This document shows positions 20,127-29,503 of a stretch of DNA of 64,000 bases, piece after piece; within the stretch, counting starts at the first letter, position 1; each line of letters starts with the position of its first letter. This DNA comes from Arachnopeziza araneosa (lineage: Eukaryota; Ascomycota; Leotiomycetes; Helotiales; Arachnopezizaceae). The position numbers and the translations under genes were made by a program. The notes beneath the pieces are model-generated. The model was given only the letters and a program-made list of their open reading frames with translations, did no database searches and had not been told where the DNA came from. The stretch lies in contig QYAI01000119.1 of NCBI GenBank assembly GCA_003988855.1, positions 1 through 64,000 on the forward strand. The letters are read 5' to 3'.

Positions 20127-21143
20127 TTATAAGAATTTGCACCAAACCTCCTCGATATCCTGCAGCAGTTTCCCAAATGAGTGGTTCTGACTCTCCACCG
20201 AGAACTGAGAAGAGGCTTGCAACATAGTATTAGATGATCTACTCGCGGAATCCTCTTCTTGTGTGCTCGCGAGTGTACCTGATGAAGAGCTTGGTACTTT
20301 AGAATCCGAGAAATATATGTCGTCGAGATCGATGCTTCCTATTCGAGGAGTAGGAAGATGGCAGTTCTCATTGATATCTCGATGATAGTTAGTAAATGAG
20401 CATAATTTAAGTCTGGTTAAGTGTTATAGAGGAACCAAGGGCGCCTTACTGTCTCTAGCTAAGGACTCCTTCGCTAAAGTTTGAGCACTGTCTTCATGGG
20501 CACTCGGTGCTGCTTCTTCGTCCATGTCATCAATGACTGCTGCATTTAAGAAGAGCAGATCAGGTATGTTGGCTGAAACATTTAACATCCATGTGAGATG
20601 ATCCTAATCGACATCATGAGAAGAAGATTGGAGAGCAAGAGTTCGTCTCACTTACCAGAGCACTGGTATATTCATTGCAAACGCCCTGCTTGCTACGCAG
20701 ATTTTGGTTTCGTATGTGGTCTAAACAATCGTGAACCTTAGGTTTTTGGCAGAGATGATGATACTGACTCGTAAACAAATGGTCTCTAAAGAGTGGTTGA
20801 TACCTCCATTTCCGTTCGAAAGCCACGGAGGAAATTAGGTTAGGCTTTGCCATGCTGGATTGTGCGAACACAACAACCGGTATATGTGCCCCGGATTCCA
20901 AAGAAGCTTCATCTACTTTTCTTCTTAAACGACAGCTTTCTAAGGACTTCCTACCATATTTCAACCAATCTCTTACCTTCTTTTATTTGGTTTCGACCCA
21001 ACAATACAGGGAACGTCATCATATCTGCAGTTTGAGCAAGGGAAGCCGTGATTCCCGAAATCACAGCGTACTCTTCTCTTCCCGCAGGCGTGGCAAGCTT
21101 GAGCTGCTCTCTTCCTAGGGTTCTTTTCGTAGGCTGAGACCAT
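20127..21143 (-). CDS. Small Zn(2)Cys(6) transcription factor
   Basis: Four exons: 20977-21143, 20656-20923, 20450-20603 and 20127-20377, encoding 279 residues. The zinc cluster in exon 1 has Cys 17, 20, 27, 36, 39 and 46 (spacing x2, x6, x8, x2, x6) with the basic GKRRVR loop and an NPRKRAAQA lead-in. It is followed by a basic linker (KPNKRR). The remaining exons encode an uncharacterised hydrophilic region with an acidic stretch (DDMDEEAAPSAHEDS), a Ser-rich part and a C-terminal amphipathic helix (FGKLLQDIEEVW). The usual fungal middle homology region is absent. Intron 1 is 53 nt (56 nt if the neighbouring AG is used). Longer open frames on this strand are in the wrong frame. Neighbour to the decayed block on its right. 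Confidence 0.78.
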
Positions 21144-21359
21144 ATCGCTATTACAAGTTGAATTTTTCGTTTTCTAGAAGACGCTTCTTCTTCGATAGCA
21201 ACAAGTTTACCAAGGTGGAATGATGCAAGAGTGGTGGATGTCGACCTCTCTATCTTGCGTCCGATATCTCCCTGTACCGGAATTTTCCGATCACGTTCCA
21301 TGGTGAAAGCAGGGCCGCGGAATACTATCCTTTTGCTTTGAGCAACTAGTTTAGTTTAG
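21144..21359. other. Short divergent promoter region
   Basis: It separates the minus-strand Zn2Cys6 gene from the decayed bZIP-like locus. Open frames here are shadows. Confidence 0.45.
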
Positions 21360-22278
21360 GTCAGAGTCGTCGACCGATGCTCACTCCAATGATGTCTCCT
21401 CTTCTTTGAGAAACAACGGAAATATTTCCAGCAGAAATAGCCGTAAAGTAGTTGGAGAGGAAATTGATATTTCGTACGGGGTAAAATATCCTCATAAACG
21501 GAAACAGATTCAAGATAGATTGGCACAAAGAGCTCGTCGTAAGTAATCTTAAGTACTAAAGGCCATCCTTTCACTCGGTTCTGATGTTCTTACTTTTTCT
21601 CCGTTCCAGGACAGAAATCAGCTGCGTCAAGAAACAAGTCTCAGCCAGAGGGCAGAAAGCCAAGGAGAAACAACCCCAACATATTTTACCTCGCTCAAAT
21701 CCCATATGCGACACAGATGAGTCTAGTTGCAATAATCCGTACTTTGGCAAACAGTCTCATTCTCAGCAGATGAGCTCGTACCACTCCCTACACCGAAACT
21801 CATCATCAAAACTCCAACAGTTTCTTTGGACGACACTAAAGCCTTCCTATTCATATTCCTTGCCTCGGCTCTCTCCATTCCCTTTCCCCTAAGTAATGAC
21901 CATAACTATCTCCACACTCCTAATCTCTCTGTCTATACCGCTCTTTTGACGAACGGCCTCCTACTCGGCATAATCTGCGGGCAACATGTCCCATCTTCGA
22001 CTCCACTCCAGAGTGCACTCACACCAATTTCGCTACACCCAACGCTATTACAAGGAACGACAATCCATCCACCATGGATCGATCAGTTCCCGTTCCCTCG
22101 TTTACGGGACAATCTTATTCGGATGACTGCGAGTTGTGGGTGGTTCGAGGCGAGGTTTCAAGGAGAACTGTTCACGACGGCAAGTTTGGAAGTAAGGGAT
22201 GGAGGTGTAGCTTGGGAGGGAACACATTGGAGGATCAGTGCTGGATTTAGGTATAGGTGGGGATTTTTGGTCATGTAA
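21360..22278 (+). pseudogene. Damaged bZIP / DUF3425 transcription factor
   Basis: Near 21500-21535 the plus strand encodes PHKRKQIQDRLAQRARR, a bZIP basic region, ending at a GTAAGT donor; the exon after TTCCAG at 21609 continues basic (RQKSAASRNK). From 21750 to 22278 another frame encodes a DUF3425 domain: NDHNYLHTPNLSVYTALLTNG, then HPPWIDQFPFPRLRDNLIR, and a C terminus ending at 22278. Basic region and C-terminal domain belong together in fungal bZIP/DUF3425 regulators, but the frames do not join without a shift or an atypical intron near 21720-21770, and no start ATG is seen. Probably a pseudogene; an unusual intron is the alternative. Confidence 0.55.
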
Positions 22279-22351
22279 AAAGGTTCTGTAAGATATGAGT
22301 TGCTTGAAGATCCGTCTACCGCAATTGAACCCTCTGAACTACCACTTCTTC

Positions 22352-23119
22352 TCAAGGGCTTACCTCCTCGTGGTGTGAAATAGCAACTCTGACTACCTTT
22401 GGTATTCCGTCCTGGTCACCCATGATATTGAGCTCCTTCTCAGCTTCAACGATACCATGCCCATCAGCAGTTAAGTGGATAATCACATCATCTCTAAAAA
22501 GAGCGTCGATTTCCTTGATTGGCATAAATTTCGTCCCTGGTACATAGAGGTATACTAGAACAGTCGAGGTGAGACAGAGACCCATCCATAGAAGATACAT
22601 GCCCCATTTACTCCAAGTTGTTAGTCATATATATCTGATCGCATTCTTCGTTGAGATACTTACATGTTCTTGAAGGCCAGCGCAGCAGGAGTCGTGTAAG
22701 TGATAGCTCCGACGAAATATGTAAACATGGTAAGCCCAAGTCCCTTCGCCCTAATAGTCGTGGGGGAAAACTTCAGCAGCCCATACGAACGAAGCTGTGT
22801 CAACAAACTGGGAAAAAAAAGGTAAAGAAACATGAAGAGACAGGCGGCATTGCCAGCTTTGTTGTCGGTGCCGAGATATTTCCATTGGAGAAGTCTACTT
22901 TGCCGTGTAAGTGCTTGATGCTACCATATATCAGTCTGATAAATCATCACTTAGAGCATCAAAGACTTACGGTCAAGGCTGAAGTAGAGATAGAAACCCG
23001 GTTGCCCGATGCTGGTAACAAATACTGCAAGCCGAACCCGTAAGTGAACGCTCCCGAGGCAGCGACGACACATATTGCAACGTTGTACTGTACCAAGTAA
23101 GGTTGGCGGCTTTTGCCAT
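22352..23119 (-). pseudogene. MFS sugar-transporter remnant with internal deletion
   Basis: Read on the minus strand, an N terminus at 23119 (MAKAAN, then after a 1-nt shift YLVQYNVAICVVAASG) is followed by a GTAAGT intron. It then jumps straight to the late part of a sugar transporter: KYLGTDNKAGNAACLF, FVDTASFVWAAEVFP, TTIRAKGLGL (the PxTxRxKG motif), a last helix and the tail WMGLCLTSTVLVYLYVPGTK. The segment for roughly helices 2-9 is missing, and a T-run near 22810 carries a further frameshift. A real transporter has about 500 residues. Clear pseudogene, tail to tail with the bZIP remnant. Confidence 0.8.
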
Positions 23120-23945
23120 TTTTGATATAAGGAGATATATTGAGTGGTTGAGCTTATTATTGCGCTGAAAGTTGGTGTGGGTTAATTCTCGCGACGTGTA
23201 AAACTTATTCGGGAGGAAAAGACCTCCTATATAAAGACAGAAGACCTCTCAAGGTCAGCACATGGTTCTAGATCGTTTTCCACTTTGATGTCAGGCTAGC
23301 TCAAACTCACCCTTCTTATCTAAGTTCAAGCCAACAGAAAAGTGCAAGAAAATAGTGCGAGGTATGGTAAGGCCATGAACCTGGGAAATTTTGGAGAAAT
23401 GGACTCATTCCCCAATCATACAAAATAGCTAAGACGATATTCGGAGGGGGTCTATTTCATGCCAAGAATGGACCAATCAAACGTCTTAGATAGGCTTCGC
23501 ACCACAGACCCAGACCAGAACGATCTAGATATCGGTGGGACTCGATAGTAGAGCAAGCTAGTTTCTGACAAGTATTGGCCAATCATTTCTTTTGAACTTC
23601 CTTACTGTACCAAACCATGAGAAACATCTCCCACTGACCCCGCTGTAAGAGCAATGAAGGATGCGGTATCGTGACTTGAGCCGAGCCTCGGACGCGGCAA
23701 TCGAATAGAGCTCAGAAATTGGGGTTTTAATGTGGCGCTTTAGCATTCTCCTCGAGTTTCGGCTCACAGTAAAATATATCTTCACTCGGATCTATTTACA
23801 CCCTCCTTCAAGACTGCTCTTTCACCAGTCACATTCTCCGCCATCCTCTCTACTGATTGTGATACAGCAAATTCTTCTCACTGAATTCTCTAAACAGCTA
23901 AGCTGATTCTAATACAGCAAACTTCTCTCATTCGAATACCTCAAC
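23120..23945. other. Spacer within the decayed block
   Basis: No gene seen. Just before the next locus a ~35-bp imperfect direct repeat (about 23856-23891 and 23904-23939, sharing ATACAGCAAA) sits in a leader-like CT-rich stretch. Confidence 0.5.
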
Positions 23946-24773
23946 ATGATTAACAAAGCAGATTCAATGATCAAACCCACCATTTTCATCGTTCCGGGTT
24001 CATTCTCACCACCTGCCATGTACCAAAGCATCGTGGATGATTTGACGTCCGTTGGGTATGAAACGACAGCGATATATCTACCCCCGTTGGAAATTCCAAG
24101 AACGCAACTGGAGTAACGCTTGCTGATGACGCCGCTGCTATTCAGCGCGAGTTCACAAGGCTGATCGACGAGGAATTTAAAGATGTTATCTTGGTAGCTC
24201 ACTCATACGGTGGCATTGCTGGAGCCGGGGCGCCAGAGGATTTGGCAGGAAGGACCGAGAAGCTGCAGGAAAGAGGGCGGTATTGTTCGTACGGTATACA
24301 TCACCGCTCTCATAGCCGAGATAGGGCAGTCTCTGCTCGAAACCATGAAGGATTGTCCTACGCTTGATAATGTCATCGAAAACGTGAGCAGATTCCATCT
24401 CCTTCTTGCGCCTCATGTATGCTCATGTGCTAGGATGGTCATATGACTCTGGATCCCATTCCCAGCGCGCAGACTTTGTGCACTCAGCTTCCGCAAGAGG
24501 AAGGTCTCAGATGGGTCGGCCAGATGCCGGGGCATTCTCGCATCAGCTTCGACAACCCGGCCACGTATCCCGCGTACAAACATATTCCATTGACATATAT
24601 GCTGTGTGAGGATGACTTGGTCATTCCAGCTCAGGTGCAGAGTGGAAATAGTCGAGAGGGAGATTGGCCAGAAGTTGGATGTACGCCCTGTTCCTACTGG
24701 ACATATGCCAAACATCACAGCGGTCTCAGATGTGGTAAAGACTATTCGACTTGCAGCTGGTGAGAGGTTGTGA
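23946..24773 (+). pseudogene. Frameshifted alpha/beta-hydrolase
   Basis: The ATG at 23946 opens KPTIFIVPGSFSPPAMYQSI, the oxyanion-hole start of the alpha/beta-hydrolase family often annotated as salicylate esterase-like. A frameshift near 24105 leads to LADDAAAIQREFTRLIDEEF and the nucleophile elbow VAHSYGG (Ser). Further shifts lead to GGIVRTVYITALIAEIG, then DNPATYPAYKHIPLTYMLCEDD and finally MPNITAVSDVVKTIRLAAGE before the stop. All parts are in order and cover a full-length enzyme, but at least three frame changes are needed without splice signals. Pseudogene, unless the assembly is error-rich here. Confidence 0.8.
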
Positions 24774-25507
24774 TTGGGAATAGTATCGCTATTTGAGTAC
24801 TTGGAATTGGTTTTGTGGTTTTTTTCACGCGCGATTGTCTGGATATGTAGTCCCGAGTCGGCGGTAGACAGTAACAACATCTTAGGATAAATCGCGAGGC
24901 ATTTCCAAAGACAGATTTACAGTTCTGCATGATTTTGTTAAACCAGCATATGCAAGACCACGTGTACGTTACATGTAAGCTACTACCGGCCAGCCCTTGT
25001 AAGGATAATGGAGAAAAGTGATGGTTGGATTCGTGGGGTTGGCCTTCTTGCTGTGAGACAATTGGTGGCTGAAAGGGTAGTCATGTTTGATCTTCATTTA
25101 TTTTTAAGATAGACGAGAATAAGATTTTTGCTTGCGCAGTTTTGAGATTCTTTTCCCTTATAATAGCAATAGTCCTTCAAGTAAAATGGCATGCTATCTT
25201 CCGGTATTCTTAGTTGACCAATCGATGGCTCCAAGGAAGGTCTCAATCAAGGCAAGGACTTTACGACCAGAAGATCCAATGTATTGATGTTTGGGTATTT
25301 GAAAATCAACCACCCAAGCCACGTCCATACGCCCATCAAGTGCAATTCGCCAGGGTTTTCCGCCCAGGCCCCATCCAACCTCTCGCTAAATCAATACCAG
25401 ATACTGCGAGGCACGCAGTGAGCCTCTATCATCCATCCGCTGAAACAGTTAGAAAGCAGTTTCAAAAAGGAGAGATGACTGACAGATTCAGCTACCCACC
25501 GCATCAG
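24774..25507. other. Spacer within the decayed block
   Basis: The open frame at 25214-25531 has no domain signal. Nothing else seen. Confidence 0.5.
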
Positions 25508-26063
25508 CTAGCGAATTTGAGCTGGACTTGAGTTTCCCAGAGCGAAGGCCATTCGAGAGCTAGTCCAGGTCCAGCCCATCGAATCTTGATATGTGTTAAA
25601 GGTAGTGTAACCCAGAACTGTAAACCCAACGTTTGTGTAGGGCGAAAATTGAACACCTTCATAGTGCCAGAGGATACCGTTCAAGTCGGTTCCACTCATA
25701 TCGGGGGCAGATACGTACAGTGGAGCAGGGAGTTCAGTATTGAATTGTTCCATGTGTGACAGTTTCGCGATCCACGTTGCCGTCGTAGCCAATCTGGTTG
25801 CACTGGCTGTCGCAAAGAGCGAGCGTAGGATTGACGTAGATTGTGCAGTCGGACCAAGTCAAGGTGAACATGTGCGTATCCTCCTAGTTGACCTCGCATA
25901 GCTCGGCTCCAACAGGAAGGCCCCATATGTCGTTTTGTCGAACGCTGAGAGGGTTGACGATGGGGCCACGATCAGAGACACCGATCGGGGTAGCCATGAC
26001 CATAGAGATGGGACCGAGTAGAAGGAGAGAGAGGAAGGTGATCATGCTAATAAGTACCTGCAT
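25508..26063 (-). pseudogene. Small secreted protein with premature stop and frameshift
   Basis: The ATG at 26063 gives a good signal peptide (LISMITFLSLLLLGPISMVMA) and a mature start. After about 59 residues (GAELCEVN) a TAG stops the frame. The same frame continues sensibly (EDTHMFTLTWSDCTIYVNP, CDSQCNQIGYDGN) until a shift near 25750, after which another frame gives a coherent C terminus (FNTELPAPLYVSAPDMSGTD, WTWTSSRMAFALGNS). Cysteines fit a small secreted protein. I do not know the family. CAG to TAG is a typical RIP change. Confidence 0.65.
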
Positions 26064-27620
26064 GGTAGCGAAGTGTTGGAGGTGAGGGTTTGAGTTGAAG
26101 TTGATCTTGACCAGGTAATTAATATTGATGCTGTAAGGTTAGTTCGAAGAAGAAAATCTTGCACGGTGTGAAATGGATAATAATTGTGATTAAATGGTTG
26201 CTGTTTGATCATTGGGGATAACTTTACTTCAAAGATCAAGGTGACTTCAGGAGGTTTATGTGTAGATGTCAAGGTCAAAGCGCAAGGATATATGTTGTGG
26301 GAAGCTGACAAGTAAACATACCTTGCAGTTGATCTAGCTCTTGTCCCAAGTGATGATCAAAAAGGATCAGTGTGGATTGCCCACAAGAGTTTCTTGGGTA
26401 TGTGGATGGAGTAAGTGTATGAGGATTAAAGTTGATTGTTTGATGTTAAAGGAGTGGAGATTGTTTGTGAGATAGGAAGTGTTGTAGAAGGTTGGTGTGC
26501 AAAGGTTGTTGTATGAAGAAGAATTCGTAGAAGGTTATTGTGTTGTGTTGTAGAAGAAAGGAAGTCAATTGATCGGAAAAGGCTCTTATTTTGGTACGAG
26601 GGGGAACTTCGGCTACTCTACGAAGTACAGTTATCGCTAATCTTATGAGCGCTATACCGTGGGTTGGATAACAGAGTCTCCCGGCGTTACAGCTTAAAGT
26701 TTGATACAATTCCATCAGCGCTCTAGATTCGGTTGAGTAAGCGTGAGAGTGCAGCAGGCAACTGATATTTCTAGTATACAGAGTTTCAAGGTGACAATAT
26801 AAGCCGATATTATTTTCAAAGCGAAGTGAGCTTCAAAAAATATTGTATTTCTCTCCGAATAAGATCTTTGACGAGGTAAATTTACAATTTCAAATAGCAG
26901 CAGCCTACACAGGTTCTCTTACTAGAAGAAATATAATAGTTGACATGTCGGCTTGTACCATTCTAGGCTGTCTCCTAATCAAGTTGTGGTCAAGTCCTAA
27001 TCTGACTTGCGATTGGCAGTTGCTGTATTTATTTCACAGAAGCTAGAATTGAATAAAAAAGGAAGCAGAGAGGAGGAATGCAGAAAAGTAATTCCAAACC
27101 TTGTCCCTCGCTACCATGAGAGTCGAGATACAATCACGTGCCATGGGACTTGGTCCACGCGGCTGCTCGTCCTCTGTCGAGTCCTGACAGCACACAACAT
27201 GCATGACAAGTGGTGAAAGATGTGTCAAATTCGTCACCTTAAACAAAGTGCAAAAGGCGGGGGAGAGCACAGCACGTGACTTTGATCTCCACGTCCAGCG
27301 TGGTCCTGGGACCAGGTTGGTTTGAGGTTAGACCTTCCACATCGGATCAGCGTATCTCGCGCTTTCTTGGGATGAGAGATGGGCGTGGTGGCTGACACAG
27401 TCAGATCCGTCACCCTCGGCTTCCGATTGGGCGGGCGGCCAGATTGCACGTGCCGGAACGGGAAGGTTCGATTGTGGGTTCTCGAAGCCTGCCTTGTTGG
27501 GGAGGAGGGACCGGCCATGTTCCTGCTCAGCTTTCCCGTGGCTCTTTCGTGTGTCGCACCTGCGAGAGTCTCCTTCCGGTCGGGACAGGACCAACTCTTC
27601 GCGATACGGGTGATAGGCTC

Positions 27621-27643
27621 AACCAGCAACGGCAACAGCAGCG

Positions 27644-27674
<31 letters not shown>

Positions 27675-27676
27675 CG
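27621..27676. repeat. CAG/CAA trinucleotide repeat
   Basis: Interrupted (CAG)n on the plus strand. About 600 bp further is a (CTG)n run, so the two runs are inverted relative to each other. Confidence 0.9.
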
Positions 27677-27734
27677 ATCTTTTGATTAAATGAGGGGCAG
27701 GCGCATTCCTCATGATAGGCTGGATAGACTCTTG

Positions 27735-27780
27735 GTGGGTTGTGGGTTGTGGGTCGTGGGTTGTGGGTCGTGGGTCGTGG
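27735..27780 (+). repeat. 7-bp minisatellite GTGGGTT/C with G-quadruplex potential
   Basis: Six to seven units in tandem. The plus strand carries six GGG runs separated by 4 nt, which fits a G-quadruplex pattern. Confidence 0.85.
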
Positions 27781-28265
27781 CAAAAAAGACGAAGCCCTGC
27801 GCGTGGGAAAAGCAGCCATGGCCAGGTGTTGGAGGGATGGTGGTTGGTGCTCTGTAGATGACCTCTCAGGGGAAGTTGAGCGACATGAAACCGAGAGGAC
27901 GCGGGACGAATGGGAGAGCGCCGGGCCTGCTATCAGAGTCTCATCTGCTCTTCCAGCGACCTGACCTGGAGGATCCAGGACGACCTGGACGATCCAGGAC
28001 GACCAGGACGGAAAGCGGAAGGTGGAGACGTGCTGGTGAGAATTCGGCATGTATTTATGGGTCAATCTTGCGTCAAGATCATGCCGAGAAGAGATGGGCT
28101 GGAGAGAGAGAGACGGTACAGTACAGTGAGGAACTGGAGATGGACCACGCCCAGATGCCATCAGATAAGATGACCACCGCGTGCTATTGGGAAAGGAGCG
28201 GTAGTAGCAGTCATATCACGGCGCACCATATAAACACACTCAACCGAGTTAATCTATTTCCCAGG

Positions 28266-28317
28266 AGCTGCTGCTGCTGCTGCTGCCGCTGCTGCTGCTG
28301 ATGCTGCCACTGCTGTT
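28266..28317. repeat. CTG trinucleotide repeat
   Basis: Interrupted (CTG)n with CCG and ATG variants, the inverted counterpart of the CAG run at 27621-27676. Confidence 0.9.
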
Positions 28318-28575
28318 GTGATCTTCTCGCGGCCACAGGGCTTCGAAGCTTTTAGCGGCCTTCCAGAAGAGAAGAGCGAGAAGAGGTACGAGCAACACAC
28401 CGCAACGCCTCTCGCCCATCGCCCTCCTCCAGCCAATCTGCGGCCACTCCCCCCCCCCTCTCCCCCAAAAAAGGCTCCGCTTCCGATGAACTTCTTTTCT
28501 TCTGCCCTCCCTTGATCTCTTCCACCAACATTCCATCCCCAACTTCTGCACCATCCACCAACCATACCGACGCAT

Positions 28576-28614
28576 CCCTCCTCCTCCTCCTCCTCCTCCT
28601 CCTCCTCCTCCTCC
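28576..28614. repeat. CTC trinucleotide repeat
   Basis: About 13 uninterrupted (CTC) units; homopyrimidine on the plus strand. Confidence 0.9.
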
Positions 28615-29503
28615 CATTCGAGTCGATATCAACCTCAACCCGCCAGCAGCACAGCGCTGTTCTAGGCCACCTGCATCCTCGCCCTGCATCGGCCGGCGAG
28701 CACCTCCATCAACTACCGCCCTCACGCTGCCACATCGTGATGTATATCGCTTCCACCTCGACCACCTCTTGCTTTGCTCGTCTGTAGCGCAAAACCCTAC
28801 CCCATCCCAGCTTTTGCTGCCAATTGAACTTCAGCAGCCGACCTGCCCGCCAGCGCTGTGCTGCATTGCATCTGTCAGAGGGAAAGATAGCCCGTGTGCG
28901 GATTGTGCCTGTGCTTCTCGAGGATCGTTGCGACTCGACTCCCATGTCACTGTCACCACCATCAGAGCACCTCCTCAGTGCAACATAACGCAATTGGTGT
29001 GCTGTCAGACGATCTACAACTCCAATCTCTATCCGCAGAAAAAAAACATATCCTGCGCCTTTTTCTTCAGAGTACCAGAGTCCACCCTCACCCAATCCCG
29101 AGCGGTTCGTTAATACGGTTGAGAGGAGGTTCACCCTCCCGAGCAGATTCCGCACAGAACAAGAGCACCCTTCCCTGCAATCGCGAAACACATCCACCAG
29201 CGCCTGAACAAGAGTCCATTTTCAAACCAGCACTTGCAATTTCGACGAAAGAAATCATCTTTTCTCTGCATCCGAGACAAAGCCCCTCCCCACGCTCTTT
29301 GTTCTCCCAGGCTGACCTCGTCTGAAAGACGTTGCGCTCGAGCCTACTCGGTGCGACACGAGCGATTTGGGACTTGATACTTAGCATCGCACTCTCGGCT
29401 TAGGCCATATTACTTTTGAACATCCAGACCGGCGGCGAAGACAACAATTGCATCCTGGGGTTGCCAAGGGTATCCGACTGGGCGTCGTGGTGTTGACGCA
29501 GTT

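Larger units (their letters stand above)
26064..29503. other. Long repeat-rich upstream region of the phosphodiesterase gene
   Basis: No convincing gene in 3.4 kb. From about 27240 the sequence becomes GC-richer and full of simple repeats: CAG run at 27621-27676, GTGGGTT/C minisatellite at 27735-27780, CTG run at 28266-28317, CTC run at 28576-28614. Many open frames here exist only because of these repeats. The stretch 28600-29500 is pyrimidine-rich and probably a long transcribed leader with upstream ATGs. Confidence 0.6.

Noticed and set aside
20614..21301. Longer minus-strand open frames of 116 codons each
   Set aside because: The N-terminal one is in the wrong frame relative to the Cys6 motif; only the spliced model gives a zinc cluster.
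27234..28725. Many open frames with Gln, Leu, Ala or Gly runs on both strands
   Set aside because: All come from CAG, CTG and CTC repeats being open in several frames; no conserved sequence outside the runs.
28709..29387. Overlapping frames of 99-162 codons on both strands before the phosphodiesterase
   Set aside because: No domain signal; better explained as a long leader.
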